Below are positions 21,681 through 33,085 of a stretch of DNA of 64,000 nucleotides, one piece after another. A program made the translations under genes and the position numbers. The DNA comes from Pleurodeles waltl (Eukaryota > Chordata > Amphibia > Caudata > Salamandridae), in contig NC_090439.1 of NCBI RefSeq assembly GCF_031143425.1, positions 645,111,465 to 645,175,464 on the forward strand, in the 5' to 3' direction. The notes under the pieces are model-generated. The model did not search any database. It saw nothing but the letters and a program-made list of their open reading frames with translations, and was not told where the DNA came from. Each line of letters opens with the position of its first letter. The first letter of the stretch is position 1.

Positions 21681-22229
21681 AGATACAGATCATGCTCAAC
21701 TCAGAGATGTTTCTGGCCACCTAGCTCCTTCTTGAACAGCTAACCTAAGATGAAACTATTGAGGACATGAAGGACAGCTTACCCATGTGTGCAAAAAACA
21801 TGATCCCAAAGGCCTAAAGATGAATCACAAAAATGGTATTGGCAGCAGACACATTCACACTGCACTGACCACATGGTGACTCCAATCACATATACAACAA
21901 AGTCCTGGGTCTTCCTGCATGACAATCAAGTAGGCCCCAAAATGGTCAAAGCCACATCCTGCCCAGCCACTGTTCTGTCTGCCCTGGTGGCAAGATGTGA
22001 TTCTCAGTCCATTCTCCCAAGGCTAATTACCTGCACAATTCAGCACCTGTGTGACTTTAATAGAATTGGCATGCTTCACACATCTCATGTCAATATAACC
22101 AATTGTCACATGAGGATAACCTGCAAATGAACTATCGACAAGAGCTTTGCAAAATGTTATTGTACACTTTGGGAGGAAGATGTCACAATGCAACCGGTAA
22201 CATTGTATGTTTCACATCAACAGGTCAAG

Positions 22230-23016
22230 CTGCCACTGGGCATACAGAGGCCACTGACAAGACTACCACTACCTCATAGATGAAGCCCTCAGTAAAGAAG
22301 ACATTCATGGACATCTTGACGTGGAGGAAGGTTCAGGCACATCTGGACTACCTGGTCAGACCCCAACAGTGAGTCTTATTGTGGCCACATCATCACCTCC
22401 CAGCCCAGTTGCCTCCAAATCACAGGCAGCCATTTGCCCCCCAACCAGGATCCTGAGTTTAAGCGCCACAGCTTAGACAGTGATGGTCCTGGAACCAGTG
22501 GGAGAGGGTACCTTGTGGCAAAGGCACAGGCCCGTGGGGGTAGGGTGCGTGAGAGGGATGCTAGCGGAGTGAGCCCACTGGGGATGCTCCTGGCCAGGAC
22601 CCCATTAGCCACATCTTGAGGCTCTATCAGGAGTTCAAAGGTGTGATGGACCTAGTGTTTGCAGAACTCCAGGAGATCAAGCAGCTGCAGAGGGACATCC
22701 ATTGGGATATTGCGTGAACAGCGGGAGGCCCACAATACCAACATGGCCTCCCTAATGAGTTTTGAGGGACATTAACAGTACCCTGATCAGGGATCATCAA
22801 CAACAATCTACCCTTCCCTTTGGCACAGCAACGCCAGGCCCTTCATTGGTGCCAGCCACTGAAAGGGAGGCCCTGTCAGGGGAAGAACCCTCCCCAGACA
22901 CCCCTGCCTCTGTAGCAGAAGATCCCCAAACCACACAAGTGGGGATGACCAGCAAGGACTCCAGGAGGTGTGGATGGGAAGACACCCACCACTTCCAGCA
23001 AGTGACCTCTTCCTAA
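22230..23016 (+). pseudogene. Harbinger B Myb-like protein, C-terminal part, degraded
   Basis: Broken + strand reading. A helical stretch LYQEFKGVMDLVFAELQEIK (near 22620-22685) has the same role and look as the coiled part of the element A partner. A Pro/Ser/Thr/Glu-rich tail follows (SLVPATEREALSGEEPSPDT, frame 22762-23016). Stops and shifts lie between. Assignment is by order: it follows the SANT exon and faces the transposase. Confidence 0.5.
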
Positions 23017-23189
23017 AGAACCTCCTTTGTGTGCAACATATTCACTCTGGTGACTTTTCTTCAACCACCTTCCATTTCCTATGGGAGGAGTACACTAGAC
23101 TTTGGACTTACAAGTGTGTGGCATCTACTCCAATGATTTCATCCACCATGACTGAACCCTTCACTGTTCTTTTCAACCAAGTCTAAATT

Positions 23190-24370
23190 CAATTTTAAAG
23201 CACAATTTTGCAATAAATCCACCTATCACAAAGTCATTGTTTGCTTGCTTCTGCTCTACATTTTGCTATGTAGAGATGTAAGACAATGTGTTTGAAGCAA
23301 ATGAGGGAGACACAAGATACTAATGCAAGGAGGAATATGTTACGGGTACAGTGTCCTACTAATGATTGCTAATAACACACACAAACACATTTCTACACTC
23401 GTCTGGTCACACCAAACATTTTATTGCACTGTACAGTACATAGGCTGACCATATGTCTGGACAGTCAGAGCCAAGAATGGCTGACTCATAGTGTGTCAAG
23501 TGAAATATACAAAGGTACAGCCCACCAGGTCATGAAGAGAAGGGCCTTGTCAGAAATTGTCCAGTAGAATAGGCAAACAAAACAGAAAATGGAATCACCA
23601 GATTGAGTCTTAGCACTGTTATCCAGCATTGCATAAACCAAGGTCCAAGCAGAGGGCAGTACAACAGTTCCTGAACACAGGTCCATTGTAATTCAATGAT
23701 CTTGCATCTTATGGTATAACACAAACATATGTCAGTGTTGTGGCACAGGCACTGTGGCCTACAATAATGAAACACATCTACAGCTACATACAAGTCAAAC
23801 AAGAATAGTGTTTAGCCAATGTGAAGGTCGAATGGCATGCTTGCACTTGATGATAACATATTTGATGCCTACATGATCACATACATGATGCAATACGCCC
23901 AACAGAGCACAACGAACAAGTATAATGTGTACTTCTGACCTTCTAACCAAACACTAATCAAGCTGGATTAGCACAGGTCTCATACACCCTAAATCTGTGA
24001 CCTACATTACTTGGAACAATCCATGTCCACTTCCTATGTCTGAACAGCATCAGATATCTGCCAGTGTCACAACTCCAAAATGCCCACATGAGGATGACAT
24101 AGTGAAGGTACTTGTACAAAGACAAAACAAGGAATAGAGGCTTGAAAAAATACCTACAACACAAACCATATGAAAAGCATCTGGAAAGGAAATAACATTG
24201 CAGTGGGACTGAAACAAACAATGTAGCTCCATCAAGATGATGATATGTCAAAGGCTAACCCTTCAAGCACACTTTGGCTGAATATTGCAGAGTATTAGCT
24301 ACCCAGTTTTTTCTAAAACACTCAACTCCACACATTTTAACAACTACAGTTCTTCGTACAGTCGCAGACA
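23190..24370. other. Non-coding spacer of Harbinger B
   Basis: The gap between the convergent gene relics. AT-rich, with short ORFs only. No repeat edge was identified. Confidence 0.35.
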
Positions 24371-25244
24371 TTATGTCACATGACATACTCACACTCAAGA
24401 AAAGTAGCTATTGATGAGATCTTCCTGTAAGTCAGCTCCTCCTTCTTCACCACTGTTATCCTCACTTGGCATTTCAGAAGTCTCATCCAGTGGTATTGCA
24501 GGCTGCCCCTCCTCTGAGATGTACAGGATATTCCTCCGCAGGGCAATATTGTGGAGCATGCAGCATGCCACAGTGATCTGACATACGTGTCCGGGTGAGT
24601 AGAGGAGGGCTCCATTTGCTCGGTCCAGACACCTACTTCTGGCCTTCATTACCCTCTAAAGCCCGCTCTACTACCCGCAGTGTTCTTACATGGGCCTCAT
24701 TGAAGGAGACTTCCTCTGGCATAGATAGATTCCTTATTGGTGTCAACAACCAAGGACAGTTTGAATATGCAGTCTCCTGTAAAGGAATGGGACATATGTG
24801 CAAGAATGAGTCCCTCTTTCTTTGTGGCACCAGACATTGCACACACGCATACAGGACAGATGTGGCTTACCAACCAGCCAGGCCCTCTCTGGGTACAGTT
24901 GTGACATCAGCTATGGGATAGTACTGTTCTGCATAATGAAGGAATCATGGACTGAACCAGGATAACTGGCATAGACCTGTGAAATGTTCAGATCTGCCAA
25001 ACATTCAACTTGAACGTTGATGGAATGGAAGTTCTTTCTGTTGTGGTATACTTGTTCATTGGCAAGCGGTGGGACCAAGCCAACATGTGTGCCATCAATA
25101 GCCTCCACCACATGTGGGATGCATGCAAAACCACAAAAGTCAGCCTTCACATGGGCTAAATTATCACATTGAGGAAACTTGACCTAGCTGTTAAGGTGTT
25201 TCAACATTGCTGAGAGGACATCCTTCAAAATCAGACTGAACATA

Positions 25245-25443
25245 CAGGGAGTGCAGAATTATTAGGCAAATGAGTATTTTGACCACATCATCCTCTTTAT
25301 GCATGTTGTCTTACTCCAAGCTGTATAGGCTCGAAAGCCTACTACCAATTAAGCATATTAGGTGATGTGCATCTCTGTAATGAGAAGGGGTGTGGTCTAA
25401 TGACATCAACACCCTATAACAGGTGTGCATAATTATTAGGCAA
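25245..25443. repeat. Left IR/DR of Tc1 element
   Basis: Outer site at 25245-25269 and inner site at 25425-25443, sharing the core AATTATTAGGCAA. Confidence 0.9.
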
Positions 25444-25462
25444 CTTCCTTTCCTTTGGCAAA

Positions 25463-26479
25463 ATGGGTCAAAAGAAGGACTTGACAGGCTCAGAAAAGTC
25501 AAAAATAGTGAGATATCTTGCAGAGGGATGCAGCACTCTTAAAATTGCAAAGCTTCTGAAGCGTGATCATCGAACAATCAAGCGTTTCATTCAAAATAGT
25601 CAACAGGGTCGCAAGAAGCGTGTGGAAAAACCAAGGCGCAAAATAACTGCCCATGAACTGAGAAAAGTCAAGCGTGCAGCTGCCACGATGCCACTTGCCA
25701 CCAGTTTGGCCATATTTCAGAGCTGCAACATCACTGGAGTGCCCAAAAGCACAAGGTGTGCAATACTCAGAGACATGGCCAAGGTAAGAAAGGCTGAAAG
25801 ACTACCACCACTGAACAAGACACACAAGCTGAAACGTCAAGACTGGGCCAAGAAATATCTCAAGACTGATTTTTCTAAGGTTTTATGGACTGATGAAATG
25901 AGAGTGAGTCTTGATGGGCCAGATGGATGGGCCCGTGGCTGGATTGGTAAAGGGCAGAGAGCTCCAGTCCGACTCAGACGCCAGCAAGGTGGAGGTGGAG
26001 TACTGGTTTGGGCTGGTATCATCAAAGATGAGCTTGTGGGGCCTTTTCGGGTTGAGGATGGAGTCAAGCTCAACTCCCAGTCCTACTGCCAGTTCCTGGA
26101 AGACACCTTCTTCAAGCAGTGGTACAGGAAGAAGTCTGCATCCTTCAAGAAAAACATGATTTTCATGCAGGACAATGCTCCATCACACGCCTCCAAGTAC
26201 TCCACAGCGTGGCTGGCAAGAAAGGGTATAAAAGAAGGAAATCTAATGACATGGCCTCCTTGTTCACCTGATCTGAACCCCATTGAGAACCTGTGGTCCA
26301 TCATCAAATGTGAGATTTACAAGGAGGGAAAACAGTACACCTCTCTGAACAGTGTCTGGGAGGCGGTGGTTGCTGCTGCACGCAATGTTGATGGTGAACA
26401 GATCAAAACACTGACAGAATCCATGGATGGCAGGCTTTTGAGTGTCCTTGCAAAGAAAGGTGGCTATATTGGTCACTGA
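25463..26479 (+). CDS. Tc1-like transposase, 338 aa, DD37E
   Basis: Cut-and-paste transposase acting on the flanking IR/DR ends. ATG at 25463 lies 20 bp after the inner repeat, and the frame is unbroken to TGA at 26477-26479. Residues 8-45 form the first helix-turn-helix (EKSKIVRYLAEGCSTLKIAK). A basic NLS-like GRKKRVEKPRRK (49-60) leads to the second HTH (about 63-105). Catalytic residues: D144 in LWTDEMRV, D237 in FMQDNAPSH, E275 in LNPIENLW. There are 37 residues between D237 and E275, so the signature is DD37E and not the classic DD34E. A glycine-rich GGGGVLVW (176-183) lies between. The length is normal for the superfamily and nothing essential appears missing. It may still encode a working enzyme; that is inference. 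Confidence 0.96.
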   Translation: MGQKKDLTGSEKSKIVRYLAEGCSTLKIAKLLKRDHRTIKRFIQNSQQGRKKRVEKPRRKITAHELRKVKRAAATMPLATSLAIFQSCNITGVPKSTRCAILRDMAKVRKAERLPPLNKTHKLKRQDWAKKYLKTDFSKVLWTDEMRVSLDGPDGWARGWIGKGQRAPVRLRRQQGGGGVLVWAGIIKDELVGPFRVEDGVKLNSQSYCQFLEDTFFKQWYRKKSASFKKNMIFMQDNAPSHASKYSTAWLARKGIKEGNLMTWPPCSPDLNPIENLWSIIKCEIYKEGKQYTSLNSVWEAVVAAARNVDGEQIKTLTESMDGRLLSVLAKKGGYIGH

Positions 26480-26597
26480 TTTGTTTTTGTTTTGTTTTTG
26501 AATGTCAGAAATGTATATTTGTGAATGTTGAGATGTTATATTGGTTTCACTGGTAATAATAAATAATTGAAATGGGTATATATTTGTTTTTTGTTAA

Positions 26598-26807
26598 GTT
26601 GCCTAATAATTATGCACAGTAATAGTCACCTGCACACACAGATATCCCCCTAACATAGCTAAAACTAAAAACAAACTAAAAACTACTTCCAAAAATATTC
26701 AGCTTTGATATTAATGAGTTTTTTGGGTTCATTGAGAACATGGTTGTTGTTCAATAATAAAATTAATCCTCAAAAATACAACTTGCCTAATAATTCTGCA
26801 CTCCCTG
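26598..26807. repeat. Right IR/DR of Tc1 element
   Basis: Inner site at 26598-26617 and outer site at 26783-26807, inverted relative to the left end. Confidence 0.9.
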
Positions 26808-27867
26808 TAGGTTGGGACATGCCAGTTGACAGGGCCACTGTATGTTGGAAGGACCCTGTGGCTAGGAAGTGCAATACTAACATGACTTGTACAATGAGTG
26901 ATATGCTGGTTGGATAACTAATGGCTGGCATCAGATCTGGCTCCAACTGATGACGTAAGTCTACTATTGTTTGCCGATTCAGACGATATTGGAGTATGAT
27001 GTGTTGTTCTTCCATGGTCTGAAGGTCTGGCAGTGGACGGTAGACAGGTGGTTGACGCATCCTCCCTCTCCCTGGGTCTTACATATGACAAGAAATGAGT
27101 TCTATCATTAGTCATTGTGTCCTCAGCAAAATACATGATGTATGTCAATGATAACATGTGACAAGTAATTTTAGAAGGAATAGACATGGTAACCAGTATA
27201 CATCTCATTTGCTAATAACACAGGGGTCACATGTGACCCCCATGGTTTGCCACACATGTTCACAACGTGTATCTGGACCAAACCCAAGTATGTACATCAC
27301 AAATGCCCCCTAAAATGTGATTGGATATTCCAACCGCATAAATGACCTTAGACGGGGGTGGACTGTGCCCCACTGCAAAATGCCATCTGTGCCCTGCAGC
27401 ATACTACAACGGTGTCTGAGTAGTAGGACATACATGACAAAACAGGATAAGCATGTTTGTGAGCTCAAAAGAACATATTCGGAGGTGTGACTCATTTAGA
27501 GAAGCCCTATACTGTGTTTCAGCCCTCTAAAATGGCGGCTGCCTGACTTAATCCACTGGACATTAAGAATTAAGTACCGCCCACGACCACCGGTGAAAGT
27601 TGTCATGGCAGTAGGCGGTTACAACCGCGGCAGACACAGCCATAGGCTAACGTTGTTGCAAATGTGGTGGTTGTGGACCAATGGCTTTGTCCGCCGGTGG
27701 TGACGGCCGCGCACATGGCGGATGTGACAACCATGTTTTGCAGAATCACTCACTTGAATCCGCACTCTGGTACCAACAATGCCTCAACTACTGAGCTGCT
27801 GTGTACTGCCTCTGAGAGCAATCATGTCATGTCCAGCAGGTGATAGAGTCCCTGCCCACTCTCTGGA

Positions 27868-27937
27868 GTAGCTGGAGAGGCTAGTGGACGAGGTCCTACC
27901 CCTGTATGTACAGCTCTACGGTGCCTCAAAGGAGCAG
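27868..27937 (+). pseudogene. Harbinger C Myb-like protein, exon 1 fragment
   Basis: The + strand frame gives ERLVDEVLPLYVQLYGASKE, the first helix of a Myb/SANT-type domain. It ends in GAGCAG followed by a GTAACT donor at 27938. Splicing to the acceptor ...CATGCAG at 30106 continues the frame with VNTHQKKGIWRVIPRK. The start codon upstream was not identified. Confidence 0.62.
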
Positions 27938-28182
27938 GTAACTACCCTAACGTGCAGAGTTTTCTCTGCACTTCCCCATCCTTTCCCTCCTCACAGGCCA
28001 GATTGTGGCCATGTGTGCCAGTTTGGCTACTCATGTGCCTCTAGGTGCAGACAGTGTAGACTCAATGGGAGGGTCAATGTGCAGGCATTGGTGGCCAGTG
28101 TCATATGTTGTGTTCATTCACATTGTGTTGTGTGTTTTTTTTGAGTTCCTAGATCGTCCTTTTGTTGGGTGTACATCACTAA

Positions 28183-28745
28183 GGTGGTCATTCTGACCGC
28201 GGCGGGAGGCGGTCGCCGCCCGCCATGCGGTCACCGCCAAATGGCCGCTCCGCGGTCAGAAGACCGAGGATGCCATTCTGGCTTTCCCGCTGGGCCGGCG
28301 GGCGACCGCCAAAAGAGCGCCCGCCGGCCCAGCAGGAGAGGCCCTGCAACAATGAAGCCGGCTCCGAATGGAGCCGGCGGAGTTGCAGGGGTGCGACGGG
28401 TGCAGTTGCACCCGTCGCTATTTTCACTGTCTGCAATGCAGACAGTGAAAATCTTTATGGGGCCCTGTTAGGGGGCCCCATGACACCCGTTCCTGCCATC
28501 CTGTTCCTGGCGGTAAAAACCGCCAGAAACAGGATAGCGGGAAGGGGGTCAGAATCTCAGCAGCGCCGCCATGGAGATTCAGCCCATGCAGGGGAAATCC
28601 GGCGGTAAACCACCGGATTCCCTTTTCTGACCGCGGCTTTAACGCCGCGGTCAGAATGGGCTGGGAAGCACCGCCAGCCTGTTGGCGGTGCTTCCGTGGT
28701 CGTCGACCCTGGCGGTCGATGATCGCCAGGGTCAGAATGACCCCC
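28183..28745. repeat. GC-rich palindromic MITE, copy 3
   Basis: Starts GGTGGTCATTCTGACCGCGG and ends ...CCAGGGTCAGAATGACCCCC, so the terminal inverted repeats share GGTCATTCTGACC. It is flanked by TAA and TAT. Inside are at least five perfect or near-perfect hairpin arms, e.g. GGGCCGGCGGGCG/CGCCCGCCGGCCC (28291-28333), GCCGGCTCC/GGAGCCGGC, TTTTCACTGTCTGCA/TGCAGACAGTGAAAA (28422-28451) and CCGCGG-flanked arms near 28630-28650. It lies inside the intron of the Harbinger C Myb-like gene and is closely related to the copy at 61152-61730. Confidence 0.82.
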
Positions 28746-30106
28746 TATGTGAGGAGACATTACTGCCATCCATTGACATCTCTTTCCTCATAATTGATGT
28801 ATGCGTCAGAAAACATGCATGTGCATGACAACATGAGCTGAATATTCATGTTGTATGAGTCAGTTGAGAGTAATGTGAGCAATGTGTATGCTGCAACAGA
28901 GATTTCTTCACATATCTGCCCTTGCTAGACTGTTGTTTTGAAGGCATATCATGACCCTCTCTGCCCTTCAGGTTGCCACACCTGCCACATGTCAATTTGC
29001 TGTTGGCTACATGATGTACTGTCATGCATGGAAGTGACGTGAATGCAGTGTCAGGTAGGTTCTGTCTGCTCAGCCTCCAGAAACCAGGGCCTGTCACATG
29101 CATCTCCCAGTATGGGTCCTAGGCTAGGCTGGGTGGAGTCACTGTGGCTATACAATTGTGGCAATGTGGCCACTCCCTGTACCCCAAAAGATCCTGTCAT
29201 GTGGGCAATATGTGGCTCTAGTGTAATATCCTTCCCAGAATGCTTCATTCCCATGTTTAGATTAGGAATGGGTCCAGAGGTAAGTTACTGATCTAGTCCA
29301 CATGTGAACTTAGCATGATTGTCAATGTCTGTCTTTAACTCATGACAGACCCCTTACTCCCACAGCCCTGTGGTCACCTTCACACAGGTCATATTTGTCC
29401 TGTACAGGCTTATTGCATAAATCACATTCACACAGTGCAGACAGTGTGTTGATTCATGATATGTTACTCCGTAGCTTGGTCACACAGCAGAAACTGTACA
29501 ATGCATGCCTTTATTTGTTGGATGCCATCTTTGTAGGATGGACACATATGTCCAAATGCATGTTCTGTGGTCCAGGTACATAACACAGAACCCCACCCCC
29601 TGAAGGTGCATGAGTCTGCATTTGTTAGGCCACATGCCACACGTGGACAGGGTAGACACTTTCTGTACCCACCATGCCAGTCCCTTCATTGTTACCCATG
29701 TGTGATGTTTAAGTTTGTACTCTAGTAGTAGCCTGTAGGGACTGTATGAAGAGAGTCATTCTCACATGGTGTGAATGTGTTGGTCCATTCACGCCTAAGG
29801 AGTTTCCCCTTCAGAAGCCACAGAGGTATGATGTGCCTCATAGTGGCTTACATCTCAGTCAGGTTGCTTGAGCATGGCCCACATGATGTCAGTAAGCTTG
29901 CTTAGTCTTTGTAGGGCATGAGTAGGGTGGTGGGTTATTCTGCAGATTGGGATATTCATGTCTATAGTTATTGGCTTGTATGTGTCACACTTGGGGAGTA
30001 TTGACAAATAGGAAAGTTCTAGCTTGATGTTACTGACATGTATGTGACTCAACCATTTGTGATGAGACTTAGGAACATGATCTCTTTGTCTTATACATTC
30101 ATGCAG
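28746..30106. other. Intron of Harbinger C Myb-like gene
   Basis: Non-coding, AT-rich; no further repeat edge recognised. It ends with a TACATTCATGCAG acceptor. Confidence 0.4.
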
Positions 30107-30365
30107 GTCAACACCCATCAAAAGAAGGGAATATGGAGAGTCATTCCCAGGAAGGTGGGGACTCTGGGGGTCCACAGCCAGCAGAGTGCCCAATACAGAC
30201 AAAGATGGGAGGACCTGAGACGCTGAGCCTGGAAGATCACGGACGTCCAGCTGGGGCTGTCCTCCCAAAGTGTGGGGGGGGGGGGTGCCCGTCGGACCAT
30301 GACCTCTATAATGGCCTATCCAGAACTTGATGAGTGTTTGAGGGCAGCACAGCAGCCACAAGGGG
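30107..30365 (+). pseudogene. Harbinger C Myb-like protein, exon 2
   Basis: Reads VNTHQKKGIWRVIPRKVGTL ... QYRQRWEDLRR, the second and third helices of the Myb/SANT fold with two Trp residues, then TGA. It goes on with AWKITDVQLGLSSQ before an out-of-frame G run (near 30277-30288). The C-terminal piece of the exon (YPELDECLRAAQQPQGG, in another frame) ends at a GTGAGTATG donor at 30366. One stop and one shift at the G run break it. Confidence 0.7.
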
Positions 30366-32239
30366 GTGAGTATGTACAGGGCATATTCCTGCCTGTTTCA
30401 TGGCCAAGAGTCTGGTTCTGACAGCTTCCCCTAACAATTAGGGATGAGCCATGTGTCACACAGTAGATGAGTGATTGTTTGTGTAGCCATGTCAAGTGTT
30501 GTATACTGATGTGCCTTACCTGTTATCCCAGGGACCAATGACACAACTTGGTGGGATCCACAAATCTCTTGCTCTGCAGGGACAACATATGGTTGTGTAC
30601 ATTGATCAATCAAGTACTGTGTTGTTGTTGTAGTGGTTATAATTTCTATGCAACAGACCACTGCTCCTAAATGTTCTAGGCCAAAGGGAATTAGGTGATG
30701 GATCACTGTCCTCTGCCATGTGTTTGGGTAAATGTGTATGTAAGCATCTGCCACCCAGAGGCTAGTTGTCTTCAGCGTATGATGGGTGCTGGTGCCTCAC
30801 TGCAGTCTGTAATATGAAGATGTCCAACATACATGTGACAGGGCTCACATTGTTCTTTGGATGCAGCTATAGATCACTACTTTCCCTTCATAATTAGGAG
30901 AATGCCCATTGACATGATTTATGTGCCAGCACTATTGCCAACATTCCTAGTGTCTACATGTCAGCATGTGTCCCTTTCTCTGTATTAAACATTTGTGAAC
31001 TGCGGTTTCATGCATGGTCTACCGATGTTGATGGGATGATGTACATATTCCCTCACATATGTGCGCATAGCACACTGTTTGTGGAATAAGACATTTTGCA
31101 ATGGGGCTACATTTCCTGTTGTGCCACATACAGGAGTGTGTCACCAATATTTATTGGCTGACAAATACCCTCATCTATCATAACATATCATTTGGCATGT
31201 ACAACTGCAGTACCATTGAAGGACATGGCAGGTAGGCATAGAGTTTAGAGCCACAATACATATATATACATATGCCCTTGATGTGGCATCAGGTGGAAAG
31301 ATACACTACACGTGTGTAATTGGTAAGGTTTGTGTGCTGACTGTTGACCTGCATCATGGAGTGCCTCGCAGTTATGTAGCTACCACGTGTATTTGGGCAC
31401 ATAACTTCATCCACAGAATTCTGGGTTTGCCTGACCAAATATAGAGAGTGATGTAGCCTCCATTTGGGCAACATGTTAAGGGCCTTCAATAAGTACTTGC
31501 AAATCTCTGGGCCTCTCCAACATTCAAGAGACTAATGGCTTCTGCTGATGCACTCAGAGTATCATAGTTAGGAATGCCACACATAAGTGGTGATTGCCCT
31601 GGGGCTTGCTGATTCATTGTGTTGTGAATTTTGGGGACATCTCTAGCTGACATATTGAACATGATGTCTACAGTGTCCCTTTCCATGCACATGTGGCCTA
31701 TCTGAGCAACATTAACACTACCTCCATGATTCTATTGGGACAAATGTCACTTGGTGAAGTGTACATTGTTGATGTTTCCATGTCACCTTCTCCTGGATAT
31801 TGTACTATTGTCATCAATATGGCATGAACTTGTATCATCAGTTCTTATTGATGGGTCTTTATACATGAGACAAATAGATGCGAGGATGACCTTGTATGGG
31901 ATCTGTGGAAATGCATTTTGCATTGGCCTACTATTGTATGCTGACAGGTGCATTTGGTTTGTTCCATGGGGCAAAGCTTTCAGGCTGATGGTGTCTCCTA
32001 ATGGTTGTATGGCCATTTTGTTTGCACAACTTCTGCCATGCAATTGTAGTTGTTTGTGTTCCTGTTTTTCTTGTTCTGATGGCTTGCATGCATATTGTTT
32101 GGCACACTGTATGGGCCACGTTCTTGGAGTTTGTTCCTGGGGCTTACTTGACATCATGGTACTATATGCCTTTCAGAGCTGTTGTTCAATTGTGATCATG
32201 GACGTGTGATGACTTTGATTCTCTTTGAATTTGCTGCAT
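30366..32239. other. Probable second intron of Harbinger C
   Basis: TG-rich, non-coding. Only short chance ORFs; nothing else recognised. Confidence 0.35.
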
Positions 32240-33075
32240 CGACACTGGAAAGCGAAGGAGACACGGGGCACGGCCGAGTGGGGATGTCACGTCCCGGCCC
32301 GCCGCGACCCAATTGAATGATCGCTTCGGGTGCGGCTGGAGCTGCAGTTCATTTTCTCGGCCTTTGAGTGTGCCGCGCACCTTTTTTCCGGTTTTCTCTA
32401 GCACAAGACCCTAAATTGGGCATCAGGCCTTGGCAAGCCCAGGGCGTGGTGCACCCTCGAAATTAGTAGTGGGCACCCTGACCCCTCACTTACCTGGTGA
32501 TGCCTGTTCTTTTCTTCTTTTCTCTTCTTTCTCCTTTTCTTCTTTCTTTCCTTTTTACACATAGAAGCCATGTTCTTCTTTATCCCAGCATGCCTTGCTT
32601 CTACCCTTTTCCCTGCATGCATTAGGATCCTTTTCCAAAAAGGCGCCTTCCTCTATATTCTCCTATGGTCCTTTCCCAATGCAACATGGCGTCTTTTTTC
32701 TTCCAGTCTATCATTTCCTGTTTTAGGGCATATAAGGAGTGTGATTCTTGCTCTCCTTGCACTGCAACACTTCCTTTGGTGGTGCTCACGCTCCAGTTGT
32801 TTTTCCTCCAGACTTTTTCTTCGCCTGTTCCAGTATCTTCCAGTATTTGTTTTCTCTTATTGGAAGACTTACCTTTTTGCTTATTCTCTGTTCCAGGGAG
32901 TTCCAGTCATGGAGGTTTTTCCCTTTGGGTTTTTTTCCTCCGGCACTCCTTCTGGAGGGCACGGACTGCCTTTTAACGTCCCATTGTCAGCAGCACCATG
33001 GCTACCAGAAAGGGCCACCCTTATCTTGGTCAAGGCAGAACCTACAAGGATCGAAACCCCCCTGCAGTTCCAGCT
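32240..33075. repeat. LTR-like, pyrimidine-rich segment
   Basis: A GC-rich start (32240-32400) is followed by a long C/T tract (32505-32560) and a TTTTTCTTCCAG-type region. The order resembles the solo LTR at 18670, but similarity is only in composition. No target duplication was found. It ends shortly before the Myb-like C-terminal reading at 33086, so it may be an insertion in the last intron. Confidence 0.28.
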
Positions 33076-33085
33076 GGCCTGAGTC

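Larger units (their letters stand above)
25245..26807 (+). mobile_element. Tc1/mariner element with IR/DR ends, apparently intact
   Basis: 1563 bp, flanked by TA (25243-25244 and 26808-26809), the Tc1/mariner target. The outer 25 bp (25245-25269, starting CAGGGAGTGCAGAATTATTA) match the inverse of 26783-26807 perfectly. An inner copy of the same core, TGCATAATTATTAGGCAAC, is at 25425-25443 and inverted at 26598-26617. Each end is therefore an IR/DR of about 200 bp with two transposase-binding-like sites. One open transposase gene fills the middle. It sits inside, and antiparallel to, the HARBI1 relic of Harbinger B. Confidence 0.96.
24376..27060 (-). pseudogene. HARBI1-like: HARBI1-like transposase of Harbinger B, split by Tc1
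   Basis: The N-terminal part (27060-26810) runs MRQPPVYRPLPDLQ to HFLATGSFQHTVALSTGMSQ and stops at the Tc1 right end. After the insertion (from 25242) the reading resumes. It covers a helical stretch with a stop, then VVEAIDGTHVGLVPP (first Asp) and ASYPGSVHDSFIMQ (second Asp) in 25150-24911. RVVERALEG (catalytic Glu) lies in 24842-24633, and the C-terminus CLDRANGALLY ... LQEDLINSYFS in 24649-24376. All three acidic residues are still visible, but there are several frameshifts and stops besides the 1.56 kb insertion. The acidic tail (EDNSGEEGGADLQED) resembles that of element A. Confidence 0.85.
19815..27500. mobile_element. PIF/Harbinger element B, decayed, carrying other repeats
   Basis: It has the same two-gene convergent layout as element A: Myb-like gene relics on + (20129-20407 and 22230-23016) facing a HARBI1 relic on - (27060-24376). 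The outer ends are not found. It is enlarged by a tandem array (20408-21680) and by a Tc1/mariner insertion (25245-26807). The region 23190-24370 between the two genes is non-coding. Coordinates of the element are estimates bounded by its genes. Confidence 0.65.

Noticed and set aside
31751..32209. 152-codon + ORF rich in Cys and Leu
   Set aside because: TG-rich DNA in a probable transposon intron; no motif or conserved block.
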